Positions 10,301 to 21,325 are shown, counted from the stretch's first letter. The stretch is DNA of 64,000 nucleotides from Boothiomyces macroporosus (GCA_027604185.1 JADGKB010000011.1:165246-229245); one strand, 5' to 3'. Program-made: numbers and translations. Notes: a model not told the origin generated them from the sequence alone.

Positions 10301-12570
10301 TTTTTTCAAACTTTCCAAAACGGATAGCATACCTGTTTTCTGTTCCATATCTATAATCCTTATATCTACAGTTAACCCTATGATATACTGGAGGAACTGG
10401 TTTCTGAAGCTGTATAGTTGGCCACTAAATTAACGTGTAACTTACTGCTATCAACGGAGCTGCTTCTGCTCAAAGATTTTGAATGATGCGAAACTGGTAC
10501 CTTCAGCTGACTAGTTCTACTAGCAGAAATTGCACTCATTATTTCCATTGGCCCTGCCCATTTTGTATAATCTGCATTCACTTCAGCAAATATTAATTTT
10601 TGGGTTTTCTTTTGAATGACAAACGAAGCTGGCAATGACAGCATACACGATTGGCCATAAGTTTCCTGCCAATCCAACCCAATGAGGTCTTCTAAAGCTT
10701 TAATTTCGTCTTGTTTCCATTCATAATTCAACCCATATAATTTTGTGATTTGATAGTCCTCGTCGCATACAATACTGAATTTGAAGTTTTCTGCATGTGT
10801 CATTTCATTCAACTTTTCTTTTTTTTCTCCAGATACTGCTATTATCTGAACATCATCATTATCCAATATATCAAGAGCCTTTTGAACAGAACGTAAATGT
10901 GCTGTAGAGAATGGACACCAACCTCCTCGAAAGAAAATCAAGATTACGTACTTTGTGTTTACAATGCTTTCCAAATCAATTAGCTGATTATTTGAAGTTT
11001 GTGCTTTAAATGTTGGAGCGTAGTCTCCAACGCCATAGTAAGACGAATCACCAACTTTCTTGGCTGCTCTTTCTTCTGCCTGTTTGTATATTTCAGTAAT
11101 TTCAGTTTTCGAGGAGCTGGAGGATAAATTCTGTTTGAAATTGTCAAGTAAAGCCTTAATGGTAGATTTTTGCTCGTTTTCAACTCTTTCCAAGTCTCTC
11201 AATTGCTTGTCATCCACAGATGGTGCGAGAATGCACATATGTTGATGTTTTGCTGCAGTTTTGTTTGCTGTTACAAGGGCATCAATCACTTCTTTAGGGC
11301 CAGCAGTTTTTGCAAAATCGGAATTGACATCAACAAATACTACTTTTGCTGAATATTTCTGAACTACATAAGTTGCTGGTGCTGCTAATGTCGTTCCAGT
11401 GCCGTAAATCTCTTCCCAGTTTTGACCAAGCAAATCCTCCATTGCAGCCACATCATCTGGTTTCCAATTTATGGTCAAGCCATACATTTTGGCAATGTGG
11501 TTGTCTGCATCCGAGCATATCTTGTTCTTTAACTTTGCATCTTCGACCTGCTCCAATATATTTTCAGATTTCTCACTGGATATAGCTACCATCTCAACAT
11601 CCTTGTCATTAAACATTGCCAACGCTTTCTGAATAGACCGTAGATGATTTGAAAAGAATGAATTCCAAGATCCCCTATAGAAAATTAACACCAAGTTTTT
11701 CGTTAAAAGCACTTTTTGAACATCAATTGTTACTGCGTTTAGATTCTGGACGGTAAACAATGGAATTCTGTTGTCGATGTTAACTTTCAACTTTATATCA
11801 TTAGCAATTAAACTAGTCTGGCTTGACTTTGAGTCAATTTCTAAATCAGTAATAATTTACCAGGCACGGTAATACTGGCCGACCGTGTATGCAATTTTGT
11901 CAACAAATTGGATGCTTTGAATTTGGATGATCCACTACTTGGAGTCCCACCCACAGGACTACCAGTAGATGATAATGAATTCACTATCGCGTGAATGATC
12001 TCTCCGCTGCCCTGGATAAGCGTATCGAGATCCACGAAATTGCAATAAAGGTACTGCTTTGTTTTTTTCTGAATTACAAACATGGAAAGATAGATACTAT
12101 TGGAAAGAGATATCTTGTACTGCTTGGCAATTTTGTTTTTCTCATCCGAGGCAATTTTGAATTTAGAGCATTCTTCTTTTGACACGTCAAAAAGAGTGTC
12201 GCTATCGATCGACGAAATAATAAGAATCTCTGGTGCGTCGTCATTAAATATGGACAATGATTTATGAAGTGATTTCAGGCAGTTTTTAAACTCTGTCCGC
12301 CATTCTCCAAAGTTGAAAATAAGTACTGCATTTTTCCTTTCTAATACTGAATCCAAATCAAATTTTTGGTTGGAGGTACAGATGATTTCAAATGATGGAG
12401 CCAAGTCTTTTTGCTTTTCTGATAGATCTAGATTTATTGAGCTGTCACGGGCTAGTGGAAGTGATTTCTTTGAAGAGGAGGCAGAGTCCTTTCTAGATTC
12501 CTCCGCTACGATTAGTCGATAACATACTTGTTCGATTGAACAGGGAAGTGATTGATTTATTCCTTCCCAT
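7315..12570 (-). CDS. Giant protein of seven tandem peroxiredoxin-like (AhpC/TSA, thioredoxin-fold) repeats
   Basis: One continuous frame of about 1709 residues is recovered by six introns: 12506..12527, 11841..11860, 10366..10388, 10067..10087, 9560..9579 and 8784..8803 (20-23 nt, each with a TAAY- or TGAY-like branch motif or close to one). Seven thioredoxin-fold repeats of about 170 residues with linkers begin near residues 49, 247, 502, 765, 1015, 1280 and 1530. Each has a hydrophobic strand, an FxRGxW-like turn, a helix of the type SIQKAL, AISSE or similar, GLxYEWK, INWQxxYG, FVVQKKT and AGPKE. The active-site cysteine position varies: absent in repeats 1, 2 and 5 (GEWRTE, GSWNSF, GSWAPF), single in 3, 4 and 6 (GGWCPF, GAWCQF, GTYCQY), and CxxC in 7 (TWCAYC). 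No signal peptide is visible. It could be annotated elsewhere as several genes; the join at 10366..10388 is the least certain. Confidence 0.75.
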
Positions 12571-12610
12571 TTACACTATGAATTAAAAAAAGATTTGTAA
12601 GAACAATGGC

Positions 12611-12669
12611 GAAAAATAATCACCATGAAGAGGTAGAGCAAAAAATAATCACCATGAAGAGGTAGGGCA
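12611..12669. repeat. 29-bp tandem duplication
   Basis: Two near-identical copies with a 29-bp period share the core AAAAATAATCACCATGAAGA and differ by one base (AGAGC versus AGGGC). They lie in the space between the start of the giant peroxiredoxin-like gene and the stop of ten-cysteine protein 3. A simple local duplication is the likely origin. Confidence 0.8.
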
Positions 12670-12684
12670 AAAATCCTGTTTTTA

Positions 12685-13413
12685 TTAAATGGCAAAGCCA
12701 AAGATGAAAGGCAATGTCAATCCCAAAGTACCTACCAACTGCAATGCATTGCTTTTTTGCGTGTTTGAGCCAGCAGTATCGCTAAAGGTGCCATTACACG
12801 TCTTTTGCAATAAAGAGTTTACAGAAGTAACGATCCCCGAAGTGGTGGAGTCCAGTCCTGTGATTCCAGTTAAAGCTTTTAATTCACTGCCGACACAGCT
12901 GCTGCAAATGATTTTTGCATTGGATGAGTTGCTTGCAAATGATAAAAGATCGGTAGCGATTGAAGCAGATGTAAAGTTTAATCCTGCAGAAGATAACTGT
13001 TGAATTTGATTGACAATGCAGTACGATCCATCAGATGCCTTGACGCATCCTAATCCTGCTACAATTTGTATTTCGGAAACCGCTTGGGCTGCGGTTTGGC
13101 CGCTAGTATCCCCTGCAAAGATGCCATTTGAACCACAAGGAGTAACAACGTTGGATTGGAAATTAGAGATTGCCGTTGTACATCCACTGCCACACAATGA
13201 ATTTAAAGTATTAGGCAGGGCAGTGATGACGGATTGGATATTTGTAATATCTGCAGCTGCCATGTTATTTCCAAAGCAGGAGGTGATTACTGCTGGGCCG
13301 TACTGGTTCAATGGAGTTTGACAGGCAGAAGGCAAATTGGTATTAAACACATTTTGAGTAGATGATTGAGCGTTAACCAACACTAGGGATGCGGCGACGA
13401 TAATGCTTTTCAT
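12685..13413 (-). CDS. Ten-cysteine secreted family protein 3
   Basis: Predicted 242-residue intronless secreted protein. It starts with a signal peptide (MKSIIVAASLVLVNAQ) and carries the family pattern: CQTPLNQYGPAVITSC, LCGSGCTTAISNF, PC, LGCVK, YC, CSSC and TC. Several NxS/T sites lie in the second half. The hydrophobic tail (LVGTLGLTLPFIFG) is consistent with GPI attachment. A TATA box lies at 13438..13445. No known function can be assigned. Confidence 0.78.
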   Translation of the reverse strand: MKSIIVAASLVLVNAQSSTQNVFNTNLPSACQTPLNQYGPAVITSCFGNNMAAADITNIQSVITALPNTLNSLCGSGCTTAISNFQSNVVTPCGSNGIFAGDTSGQTAAQAVSEIQIVAGLGCVKASDGSYCIVNQIQQLSSAGLNFTSASIATDLLSFASNSSNAKIICSSCVGSELKALTGITGLDSTTSGIVTSVNSLLQKTCNGTFSDTAGSNTQKSNALQLVGTLGLTLPFIFGFAI

Positions 13414-13437
13414 TTAGGAGCCTGGCTTCAATCGTCC

Positions 13438-13445
13438 TATTTATA
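13438..13445 (-). promoter_or_regulatory. TATA box of ten-cysteine protein 3
   Basis: TATAAATA on the minus strand ends 24 bp upstream of the ATG at 13413, the same spacing as for ten-cysteine protein 2. Confidence 0.6.
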
Positions 13446-13639
13446 CTGCGCGAGGCGTTTCATTTGAACTTGGAACAATGTTGACCAAAAGAGGCTTGAG
13501 ATTAGCCCAGATTAGCGAGCTTAATAAACTGATATAATACTGAATACAAATGATTTATTCTAGCTGAACGGCGCCTGCATTCTCTATCATGCTTAGATCT
13601 TATGCACCTCTTTTGAAGGAAAAAAGATTTACAACTGGC

Positions 13640-15102
13640 TTAGTTATCGGCTGAAAGAGCCCAAGTTAGTAAAGTGACCATCTCTTTTGCTTTGGCCACA
13701 TTTACGGTGGGTACAATTTTCTTTATGTTTAGCTGACTGACAAATGTCTTTAATTCTGAAAAGGATGAATGCTCAGAGTACGGTATCGGCAGTATATCGA
13801 TATTGTGCGATAGCTTTTTGATTTGTAAAGTATGCAACCCAAATTCCTGTTTCTTTGAAAAAGACCATCCAGTCGGTCCTATTGCTAAAATTCTATCGTA
13901 TCTCTTGTTCTTTTGCAGTATTGCTTCTAATTGCTTCTTTTCCAACGAACCCATAGAAGTTACATGTATATCCGCGTCCGTTGGATCAGTTGTCAAGTTG
14001 CTCGACAGATAATCGTCTTCTTGACAGTTGTATATTTCTAGCTTTCGCTTGTCTACATAAATCTTGGACTGAATGGCCTTTGAAACCGTTTTAATTACCT
14101 TTTCTTTTCCAATTAAATACGTTCCTATTACAAATAAGCATTTAGTTTTACGTGGCTGATTCGGTTTAAAATAATTTAGTATAGAGTTTTTAGCTACCAC
14201 GGATTGAATCGACTGTTGTGCTTTTACTTTTGTAGCAATTTCAGCCAAAAGCTCCAATATTTCTTGCTGGGACGGGAAAACGTATGTGGGATTGCAGTAA
14301 GTGGTATCCAAGTAGCATATATCTATCTGTTTCTGCAGTTCTGGTCTGTCCCAGATATCTGGACAAGCACGAAAATCCCCAGTGTGTAATATTCGCTTTC
14401 CTGCTTCTCCATTTATCTCGAAAAGAAAGATTGCCGCTCCAGGACAACTAATATTAACTGGAATTACTGATTGGCGTCAAACAGTGTAACATGATGGCCT
14501 TCAATCTCTATCCTCTTATTCAGCGGAAGAGCAGTAATATTTTCCGTGGGCACTTTGAGTTGTAATTTAACCAGCTCTGCAGTAACAGTTGAACAGTAAA
14601 TTCTCCCTTTAAATTTTGAATTCAAACCAACGTAGTGATCTGAATGGAAATGCGATAGAAAGTATATTGTGCAATTTTCTATTACTCCATAATTGAATGC
14701 ATCCATTGTGAAATTTGTATCCGGTATGTGCTTATACCATGGACATTTATATTTCGGGTTATCTTTTCTATCAGCTTTCGAGGATTGTTTTCCGCTTGTG
14801 GGGATGGTATATTTTTCAAGCTTGATATCTGGCTCCTTGTTTTCATCAACACGTACTGGATTTGAAACTTTGGATTCGGAATCGCTTACACTTATATTTA
14901 CTATGGTGTCTGAACCACTGGTTGTTTCTCCAGAATCAATCGAATTCGTTTCTTTCAGATCGTCCTGTCCAGCGTCCAGGCATTTATCTACATGAATTTC
15001 AAATTCTATAAATGATCCGACAAAATCACTACTGCAAATTGGGCAAGTGTTGGTCCGTTTCAGCTTCTTGGTTATGTGGGATTCAAAGATTGAAAGTTTC
15101 AT
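13640..15102 (-). CDS. PSO2: PSO2/SNM1 interstrand crosslink repair nuclease
   Basis: Predicted 480-residue 5' exonuclease of the metallo-beta-lactamase/beta-CASP family, which acts in DNA interstrand crosslink repair. A UBZ4-like zinc finger (CPIC ... H ... C) lies near residues 18-42. After a disordered acidic linker come the metal-binding HFHSDH motif, DANHCPGA, HTGDFRACPDIW, YLDTTYCNP and, in the beta-CASP part, PYSEHSSF. One intron, 14448..14467 (20 nt), interrupts DANH|CPGA and must be removed to keep the motif. The start is the first in-frame ATG (15102). All catalytic residues expected for SNM1 are visible. Confidence 0.92.
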
Positions 15103-15265
15103 TGATTCGGACAAGAAAAATTAAGCTGAATTCCACGATATTCTAAGCGGGATTGATATACAGCCCTCTCATCAAATAAGCGGTCCGTAGGATTGAAATG
15201 AAATCTTGTGATTGAATGCATCGGCAGGACAACTTTTAAATAGAATGAACATGTTTATTCAGAAA

Positions 15266-15913
15266 TCAAAATGAAGCGGCGAAAACGGCAAATGGCAAGA
15301 GAATGGCAAAGAAGGATGAAATGGCTGTTTTTGCTCCTGCTTTTGCAGTTGGAGATGTAGTAGTAGCGGTAGAAGAACCACAGGCCTTGTTCAAAAGAGT
15401 TCCAACAGATTGAACTGAAGGTCCGATTGATGGATCCAAGTCATTCAATTGAGAGATTGCTGTGAATTGCTTTTGAATACAGTTTGAGCACAAGAGAGTA
15501 AGGTTGGAGGTCAAGTATTGAGCAACGTTAGAGAAAGCATCCGAACCAGTAACAGAAACGTTTGCAGCTTGAACGGCAGCAATTTCTGAAGTGAAGCAGT
15601 AGGAGCCGCTATCTTTTACACAGGCGAATGCATTAATTAGTTCGATATAAGAATAAAGTACTGTCCCATTAGTGTTTGAAGACGGATCGAAAATTTGACT
15701 GCCGCATGTTCCCAAGTTGCTCTTGAAGTTTGATACTGCGGAACTGCAATCGCTGCTGCAAAGTTTGTCAAGATCGGCTGAGCTAACAATTTGGTTTGTT
15801 GAAAGAGAAGAGGCTCCGTAGCACTTTGTTGCAATAGTAGAAAGTGATTGAGTGCATGCGCCTGGGAGAGTTCCCATGACTCCCCCCGATGAACCAACAG
15901 TAGTGTTTGACAT
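15266..15913 (-). CDS. Ten-cysteine family protein 4 (no obvious signal peptide)
   Basis: Predicted 215-residue intronless protein of the same family: ACTQSLSTIATKC, LCSSDCSSAVSNF, TC, FACVK, YC, CSNC and AC. The hydrophobic tail (FFAILLPFAVFAASF) after a small-residue stretch resembles a GPI signal. The only usable ATG (15913) gives MSNTTVGSSGG with no hydrophobic leader, unlike proteins 1-3. I searched upstream for an exon encoding a leader and found none. A TTATAATTATT element about 72-82 bp upstream may be its TATA box. Either secretion is unconventional or an upstream exon was missed. Confidence 0.7.
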   Translation of the reverse strand: MSNTTVGSSGGVMGTLPGACTQSLSTIATKCYGASSLSTNQIVSSADLDKLCSSDCSSAVSNFKSNLGTCGSQIFDPSSNTNGTVLYSYIELINAFACVKDSGSYCFTSEIAAVQAANVSVTGSDAFSNVAQYLTSNLTLLCSNCIQKQFTAISQLNDLDPSIGPSVQSVGTLLNKACGSSTATTTSPTAKAGAKTAISSFFAILLPFAVFAASF

Positions 15914-16528
15914 TGTTTAGAACTTTAAAAAGAAAATGAACGTGGTAATCCGCACTGGTGGCGCGGGTAGAGCAATCATGAGGAATAATTATAAAAGAAA
16001 AGCTAGGCCTATAGACAGCTGGTCAAAGAATGGATATTAAAATTCGCTTTAATCTTTCTCTTGCTACTACGATAGGAAATGGCGTGGGTGTTTATCAAAG
16101 GTTCGGTTAAAATATTGGGCTACTCATTGGATTTAACAAAGGAAAACTTATGGAAAGTTGCGAAAAATTGTTATTGCAGTAGATGAGATTGTAGGAAGAT
16201 ATATACAACTCCAAGTTGGGTTGCACACTAAGCAAGACTGCAATGTGGTGTAGTCCCTCGTTGAATCAATTTCGATTGGAATACTCTCATGAACAGCTCA
16301 CCTCTTAACTGGTTAAAAATTATTCTTGCCGAAATCGAAATCAGTAGAGAATCAGTGGGTTTAACTCATATTGATATAGTAGTATCACCTGAAATTCCAT
16401 ATTATTTAAATTGAATTTCATTTAAAAGGCGAATACCATGGTTCGGCCAGTTTCCGAAATATGCGCGTCAAGGAAACCCTTTCAATAAATATTCAACACA
16501 AATTAGAATTATTAATGAAAAAAGAGCT
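15914..16528. other. Intergenic, no gene recognised
   Basis: This 615-bp stretch separates ten-cysteine genes 4 and 5, both on the minus strand. It is AT-rich, with no frame carrying recognisable motifs on either strand and no RNA gene that I could support. It should contain the promoter of gene 4 and the 3' end of gene 5. Confidence 0.4.
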
Positions 16529-17260
16529 TTATTGATTTAACGCAAAATAAAGAAATGCAAACACGAATGCAAAATACTTTGAAGTAGCTCTGGCAGATGA
16601 CTGAGTGGTAGCAGATGGAGCAGTGGTTGACGTTTGAGTTTTGGTAGCCGTGCTAGTAGTGGTAGTAGTAGTAGCAACACAGTTTTTTTGAATAAGTCCA
16701 GCCCCAGTTTGTAATTCAGGATAAAGCGAGGGATCCAAATCTTTCAACCCAATTATAGATTTAAACTGATTTTGAAAGCAGGTAGAGCAAAGAATGGTAT
16801 TGTTATTAACCGTGAATTGAAGCACGTTACTGAATGCATCTGGGCCAACTAATGAGATTCCATTTTGTGTTAACACTTGAACTTGCTGAGGATAACAGTA
16901 AGCACCATTAACTTTAATACATGCATAGTTTGAGATCATTTCCATGTAAGAGTACAGCAAAAGCCCAGTAGTTTTTGAAAAGGCTTCAATAACAAGACTC
17001 CCACACACCGGCATTGTGCTTGCAAAGTACTTTACTGCATTTGAACATGTATTACTGCAGAGCTGGTCGAGGTTAGTTGGTGCAAAAAAGATGTTAGTAT
17101 TGGCAAAAGTAGTGGAATAGCAGCTTTGCCCAACAAGTGCTAAGGCAGAAACACAGAGCGGCGGATATTGAGAGTAATCCGGGGCAGTGGTATTAAACAA
17201 AGCGGTTACGTTAGGACCAAATGTTCCTGTAATACCATTCGATGACCCTACGCTAGACAT
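16529..17260 (-). CDS. Ten-cysteine family protein 5 (no obvious signal peptide)
   Basis: Predicted 243-residue intronless protein. The family pattern is present: CVSALALVGQSC, LCSNTCSNAVKYF, VC, YACIK, YC, CSTC and NC. A Thr/Ser-rich stretch follows (about residues 195-225) and then a hydrophobic tail (FAFVFAFLYFALNQ). As in protein 4, the ATG at 17260 opens MSSVGSSNGITGT without a leader; the shared MSxxVGSSxG start suggests that 4 and 5 are sister copies. It is divergent from the first M28 aminopeptidase gene (293 bp between starts), with no clear TATA box. Confidence 0.7.
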   Translation of the reverse strand: MSSVGSSNGITGTFGPNVTALFNTTAPDYSQYPPLCVSALALVGQSCYSTTFANTNIFFAPTNLDQLCSNTCSNAVKYFASTMPVCGSLVIEAFSKTTGLLLYSYMEMISNYACIKVNGAYCYPQQVQVLTQNGISLVGPDAFSNVLQFTVNNNTILCSTCFQNQFKSIIGLKDLDPSLYPELQTGAGLIQKNCVATTTTTTSTATKTQTSTTAPSATTQSSARATSKYFAFVFAFLYFALNQ

Positions 17261-17553
17261 TTTTCAGCAACATTTTTTTGTTGCTAGCCTTGAAAAATGT
17301 ACAAGGAGTCACAATTACATTAATTTGGTAATCTGGATTTTCCCGTCCATATATCGATATTTACTATTTTCACCAGCCAGCTAAATCGCGAAAGGAAAGA
17401 TCCGGCTGAAGTTTGCATGTTTTGGGAAGAGAAAAGCAAGCCCTCCATCTTCAAGTAGTTGATTTATAGACAGATATCGAATTTATTGTTTGGCTGATCA
17501 TATCCACCACATGCGTGCGAAATTTGCAAAACGGTCTTGAGTTAATCTAAAAA

Positions 17554-18743
17554 ATGCTCAAGTTACTCTTTGCTTCAATCATTTCTGCTTCACCGCTACA
17601 ACAACGACCGCTCTTCTCGCCTGAAGATCGTTTGATTTCCACCAGTGAAGGACAGTCAGAATGGATGTCGGAAATGCAAGTAAGTTGAATTTAAACCAGA
17701 TTTTTGAACTTTACAAAAACAATGTAAAATTTATTGATATTACTGATGGAGAATTTGAATTTTTGGAGCAACATGCCTCTATGAATATTGCGTCCAACCC
17801 TGGTAATTTACCATTAACAAGATTTTCCAACTAAACCATCCTATCAAGATATTGCCAACAAGTTGATTGAAAATATTGACACCAATAGAATGGAAGAATT
17901 TTTGACTGCCTTTTCCGGATTCCATACTCGTTACTTTAAATCAGACTCTGGAAAGGAATCTTCTCAATGGTTGTATGATCAATTGGAATCGCTTCCAGAA
18001 CAGCATCCTAGAGATGATGTCAAATTTACTGTCAGTAAAGTTATTCATGACTGGAAGCAATTTTCAGTAATTGCACGGTTTGAAAGTGTTGAATCAGAAA
18101 AGCAAGACATTGTAGTGCTTTCTGCGCATCAAGATTCTGTTAACCAATGGAATCCATGGTTTGGCCGTAGTCCGTAAGCTTGTTTCTAATTTTAGAGGTG
18201 CCGATGACGACGGTTCTGGAACCACTACAATCTTTGAAGCATTAACCGTTCTTTGGAACCATGGGTTTGTTCCAAAACGTCCGCTAGAGTTCCACTTTTA
18301 CTCTGCTGAAGAAGGCGGCTTGCTTGGAAGTCAAAAGGTTGTAGCCAAGTACGTCAAAGAAAAAATCCCAGTTTACGCAGTCTTCCACAATGACATGACT
18401 GGGTACCAACCTGAGGATTCAAAGCCGATTGTTGCTGTTAATACTGACAATGTAAATGGTCCACTCACCAAAACATTTGAAATGATTGCTACCACTTATG
18501 CTGGCGTTCCTTGGGAATACACAAAGTGTGGATACGCTTGTTCTGGTAAATTGTATTAACATAGATCATGCCTCATGGACCAAAGCTGGCATTCCATCCA
18601 CTTTTACTTTTGAAGCAAAGTTTGAAAAACACTCTCCGTTTATCCACACCACTCAGGATACTGTTGAGCATATCGACTTTAAGCATATGTCTTCCTTTGT
18701 AAACAACGTAATTGGGTTTGCTGTCGAATTGTCGTATTACTAA
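17554..18743 (+). CDS. Secreted M28 leucine aminopeptidase A
   Basis: Predicted 369-residue zinc aminopeptidase of the M28 (LAP1-like) type. The N terminus is a signal peptide (MLKLLFASIISA) and a propeptide-like region. Metal and catalytic residues are intact: [44 protein letters not shown], and the final [11 protein letters not shown]. Four introns: 17680..17699, 17803..17821, 18174..18195 and 18546..18564. The gene is followed after 180 bp by a close paralogue in the same orientation. Extracellular peptide digestion is the expected role. Confidence 0.9.
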
Positions 18744-18923
18744 TATATGAATTTCGTAAAGTTGTTTGCTTTGGTATTTTTGTTGGTTCTAAAAAGCTGG
18801 TATAAAAATCCAAATAGATTGAGTGTATAGAAATTAAAACATTGCTACTCTGAACTCTTTATCATTCCCAGATATCAAATGTGCAGGGACCTGTTGAATG
18901 GCGTAACCAATTAAACTTTCCAA

Positions 18924-20126
18924 ATGAAATTATTGCTCCTCTATTCAGTACTTGCAAACCCAGTCCACCGTCCCCTCTTTTTCCAAAATGAAGACACAGA
19001 GTTGACCGTAACGAAATTCAACCCCAACCATCGCTTAATTTCAACTGCACCTGGAAAGCAAGAATGGATGACTGAGCAACAAGTATATCTTACTAACCAA
19101 AGATCTTTAAACTGTACCGCTCAAAAACAAAGTTTATTGATTTGACTGACGGTGATTACTCTTCATTTACTCAAAAGAAGAGGAACCCTGTCTACCCTAC
19201 TAAAACTAGCGAAACACAAACTGTAAACGATTTCATCAAAAAAGTATCTACTGATCGTATGGAAACCTTTCTCACTACTTTCTCTGGCTTCCATACACGT
19301 TACTATAATTCAAAATCAGGCAAGGAATCAAGTCAATGGTTGTTTGACCAGCTCTCTGGAATAAGTGGCAGATCTGATGTGAAATTAACTGCCACAAAGT
19401 TTGAACACTCCTGGCAACAGTTCTCTGTTATCTGTCGCTTTGAAAAAGTTGGAAATACTAATGATGAAATTGTAATTTTATCCGCACATCAAGATTCCGT
19501 TAACCAATGGAACCCGTGGTTTGGGAGGAGCCCGTAAGGATTGCTAATATAGTGGAGCTGACGATGATGGATCTGGAACCACAACTGTTTTTGAAGCATT
19601 AACAGTGTTGTACGAAAATGGATTTGTTCCTGATAGACCATTAGAATTTCACTTTTATAGCGGTGAAGAAGGCGGATTGTTGGGTAGTCAAAAAGTTGTA
19701 AAAAAGTATGTTGAAGATGACGTGAATGTATACGCAGTCCTCCATAATGACATGACAGTACTCTGTATTAACCCTAGGGGTATCAGCCTGATGGTATTGC
19801 ACCAGTAATTGGGATATCTACTGATAATGTTGACAAGAAACTCTCCAAAGTCTTGCAAATTATTTCTGACGAGTATGCTGGTGTCAAATGGGTAAATACT
19901 AAATGCGGGTATGCCTGCTCTGACCATGCATCCTGGACCAAGGCTGGAATTCCTGCTGCTTTCACTTTTGAGGCTGCATTTGAAAACCAAAGGTATTTCT
20001 AGCTTATATAGCCCATTCCTTCACACCACACAAGATACCGTTGAACATATTGATTTTAATCATATGGCCTCCTTTGTGAACAACGTGATTGGGTTTGCAG
20101 TTGAATTGTCAAAATTCCAGCAATGA
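18924..20126 (+). CDS. Secreted M28 leucine aminopeptidase B
   Basis: Predicted 374-residue paralogue of aminopeptidase A, with a short leader ([11 protein letters not shown]) and the same metal-binding set: [44 protein letters not shown] and [11 protein letters not shown]. Four introns: 19083..19102, 19534..19552, 19758..19777 and 19993..20011. Two are at the same protein positions as in copy A (before the IFxLY motif and before GADDDG). The other two are unique to B, so introns were gained or lost after duplication. TATAAAAA at 18801..18808 lies 115 bp upstream. Confidence 0.9.
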
Positions 20127-20629
20127 AATTTTTTTAATTTTTCCTTTTTTAGGTTAATTGAAAAGCTTAAACTTCAACTCTAAATTCACATGATGGATTA
20201 AAAAGTTGACGTATTTCACATGATTATTTTTTATTTTTAGACTTGTTTATTGTCTATTAAACACGTGTACCTTAGCATTAAATCCAAACAAACGATTGAA
20301 TCCATTCATTCAATTCTGTTCCTATTTCAACTGCTACCATAGTTCTTTTATCGCTGATGCTGGCAATAAACAATGGAACATCCCTTTGTTTTGACCAAAA
20401 CATTTGACCAGCGTTTTCCAGAAAGTTTCCTTGACGGAATTAATTCCAGCGACCCAACAAACAGTTTTAAAGAAATCAAGCGTGAATATATGCATTGTTA
20501 CGAGATACTGCTACTCAGATGATTGTTTCAAAATTGACTTTTGGCGAAGTCTGTTACCCCCTGTGGTCACGGGACCCGAAAGTCATCTGCTTGCAATAAT
20601 CTCGATAATTTTTTAAAAAATTTCGTAAA
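20127..20629. other. Intergenic with a possible small minus-strand gene
   Basis: This 503-bp stretch lies between aminopeptidase B and the C2H2 gene. On the minus strand an open frame ending at about 20275 reads MFWSKQRDVPLFIAS, then SDKRTMVAVEIGTELNEW to a TAA, which looks protein-like. I could not build a convincing 5' exon: the only frame-compatible join needs a 29-nt intron, longer than any other here. I do not recognise the product. It may be a short real gene or chance. Confidence 0.25.
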
Positions 20630-21129
20630 ATGTCGTCGTTGCTGTGGTACAAGGTAAATATCTTTAATAGTAGGATTCAAGCTACGATTCAGAGGAAGAT
20701 AAACAAGACTTGTCAGACCAAATGCTTTCGATAACACTTAATTCCCCAAAATTCAATGTACAACCGTCCATGCCAATCCCAATCAGCTCGCCAACGGTGA
20801 AACGAAGACAATCAGCTCCCTACCATGTCAAGAAGCTATCTGCATCCAAAAGTCCTCCAAACGATTTCGGATTACCTACGCCATCATCCTACAGCCCAAA
20901 GGAAAAGATAAAACAAAAGTGGGTGTGTGATTCTTGTGGAAAGACTTACAAACATCCGAATTGTCTCTCTAAACACAAGTGGGAGCATACGGATTACTGG
21001 AAGGAAACCTCTAAACTGGCGATTTCGAAACATGCGCAAGTTCAATTGTTGGAGGCTGCTTCCGTGTTAATTGGATTTCAGAAAGATGAAGATTTAGAAT
21101 ATGTTAATGGGCAAGTATGGGATAAATGA
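20630..21129 (+). CDS. C2H2 zinc finger protein, fungal KYKHxxCLxKHxWEH type
   Basis: Predicted 159-residue DNA-binding protein. A disordered Ser/Pro-rich N terminus precedes one C2H2 finger (about residues 105-130: CDSCGKTYKHPNCLSKHKWEH) and a conserved tail (SKHAQVQLLEAASVLIGF) typical of a fungal zinc finger family of unknown targets. One intron, 20654..20673 (20 nt), joins the first eight codons to the acidic DSSYDSEED stretch. The start at 20630 is the first ATG after an A/T-rich run. Confidence 0.8.
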
Positions 21130-21316
21130 TTGTAAATAAAGACCTTAATTTTTTGTAATCTTTTTCATTCTTTAATTGTGCCAAGAATACTGTCTTTATT
21201 GAATCTTTTCGTTTAGGCATGGCCAGAGTGTTGATGTTTATCTTACCGAACAGAAAAACAAACAATTTAAACTTTTTCACCATTTCGTACTTTAAAAACC
21301 TTAAACCTTACTTTAG

Positions 21317-21325
21317 TATAAATAG
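21317..21325 (+). promoter_or_regulatory. Possible TATA box of the myotubularin gene
   Basis: TATAAATAG lies 65 bp upstream of the proposed myotubularin ATG at 21391. The spacing allows a normal 5' UTR of about 35-40 nt. Confidence 0.4.

Noticed and set aside
10378..11790. Separate two-domain peroxiredoxin-like gene ending at 10378
   Set aside because: A 23-nt intron (10366..10388) with a TTAAC branch motif removes its stop and keeps the frame into the next repeat, so one long gene is more economical. Retained as the least certain join.
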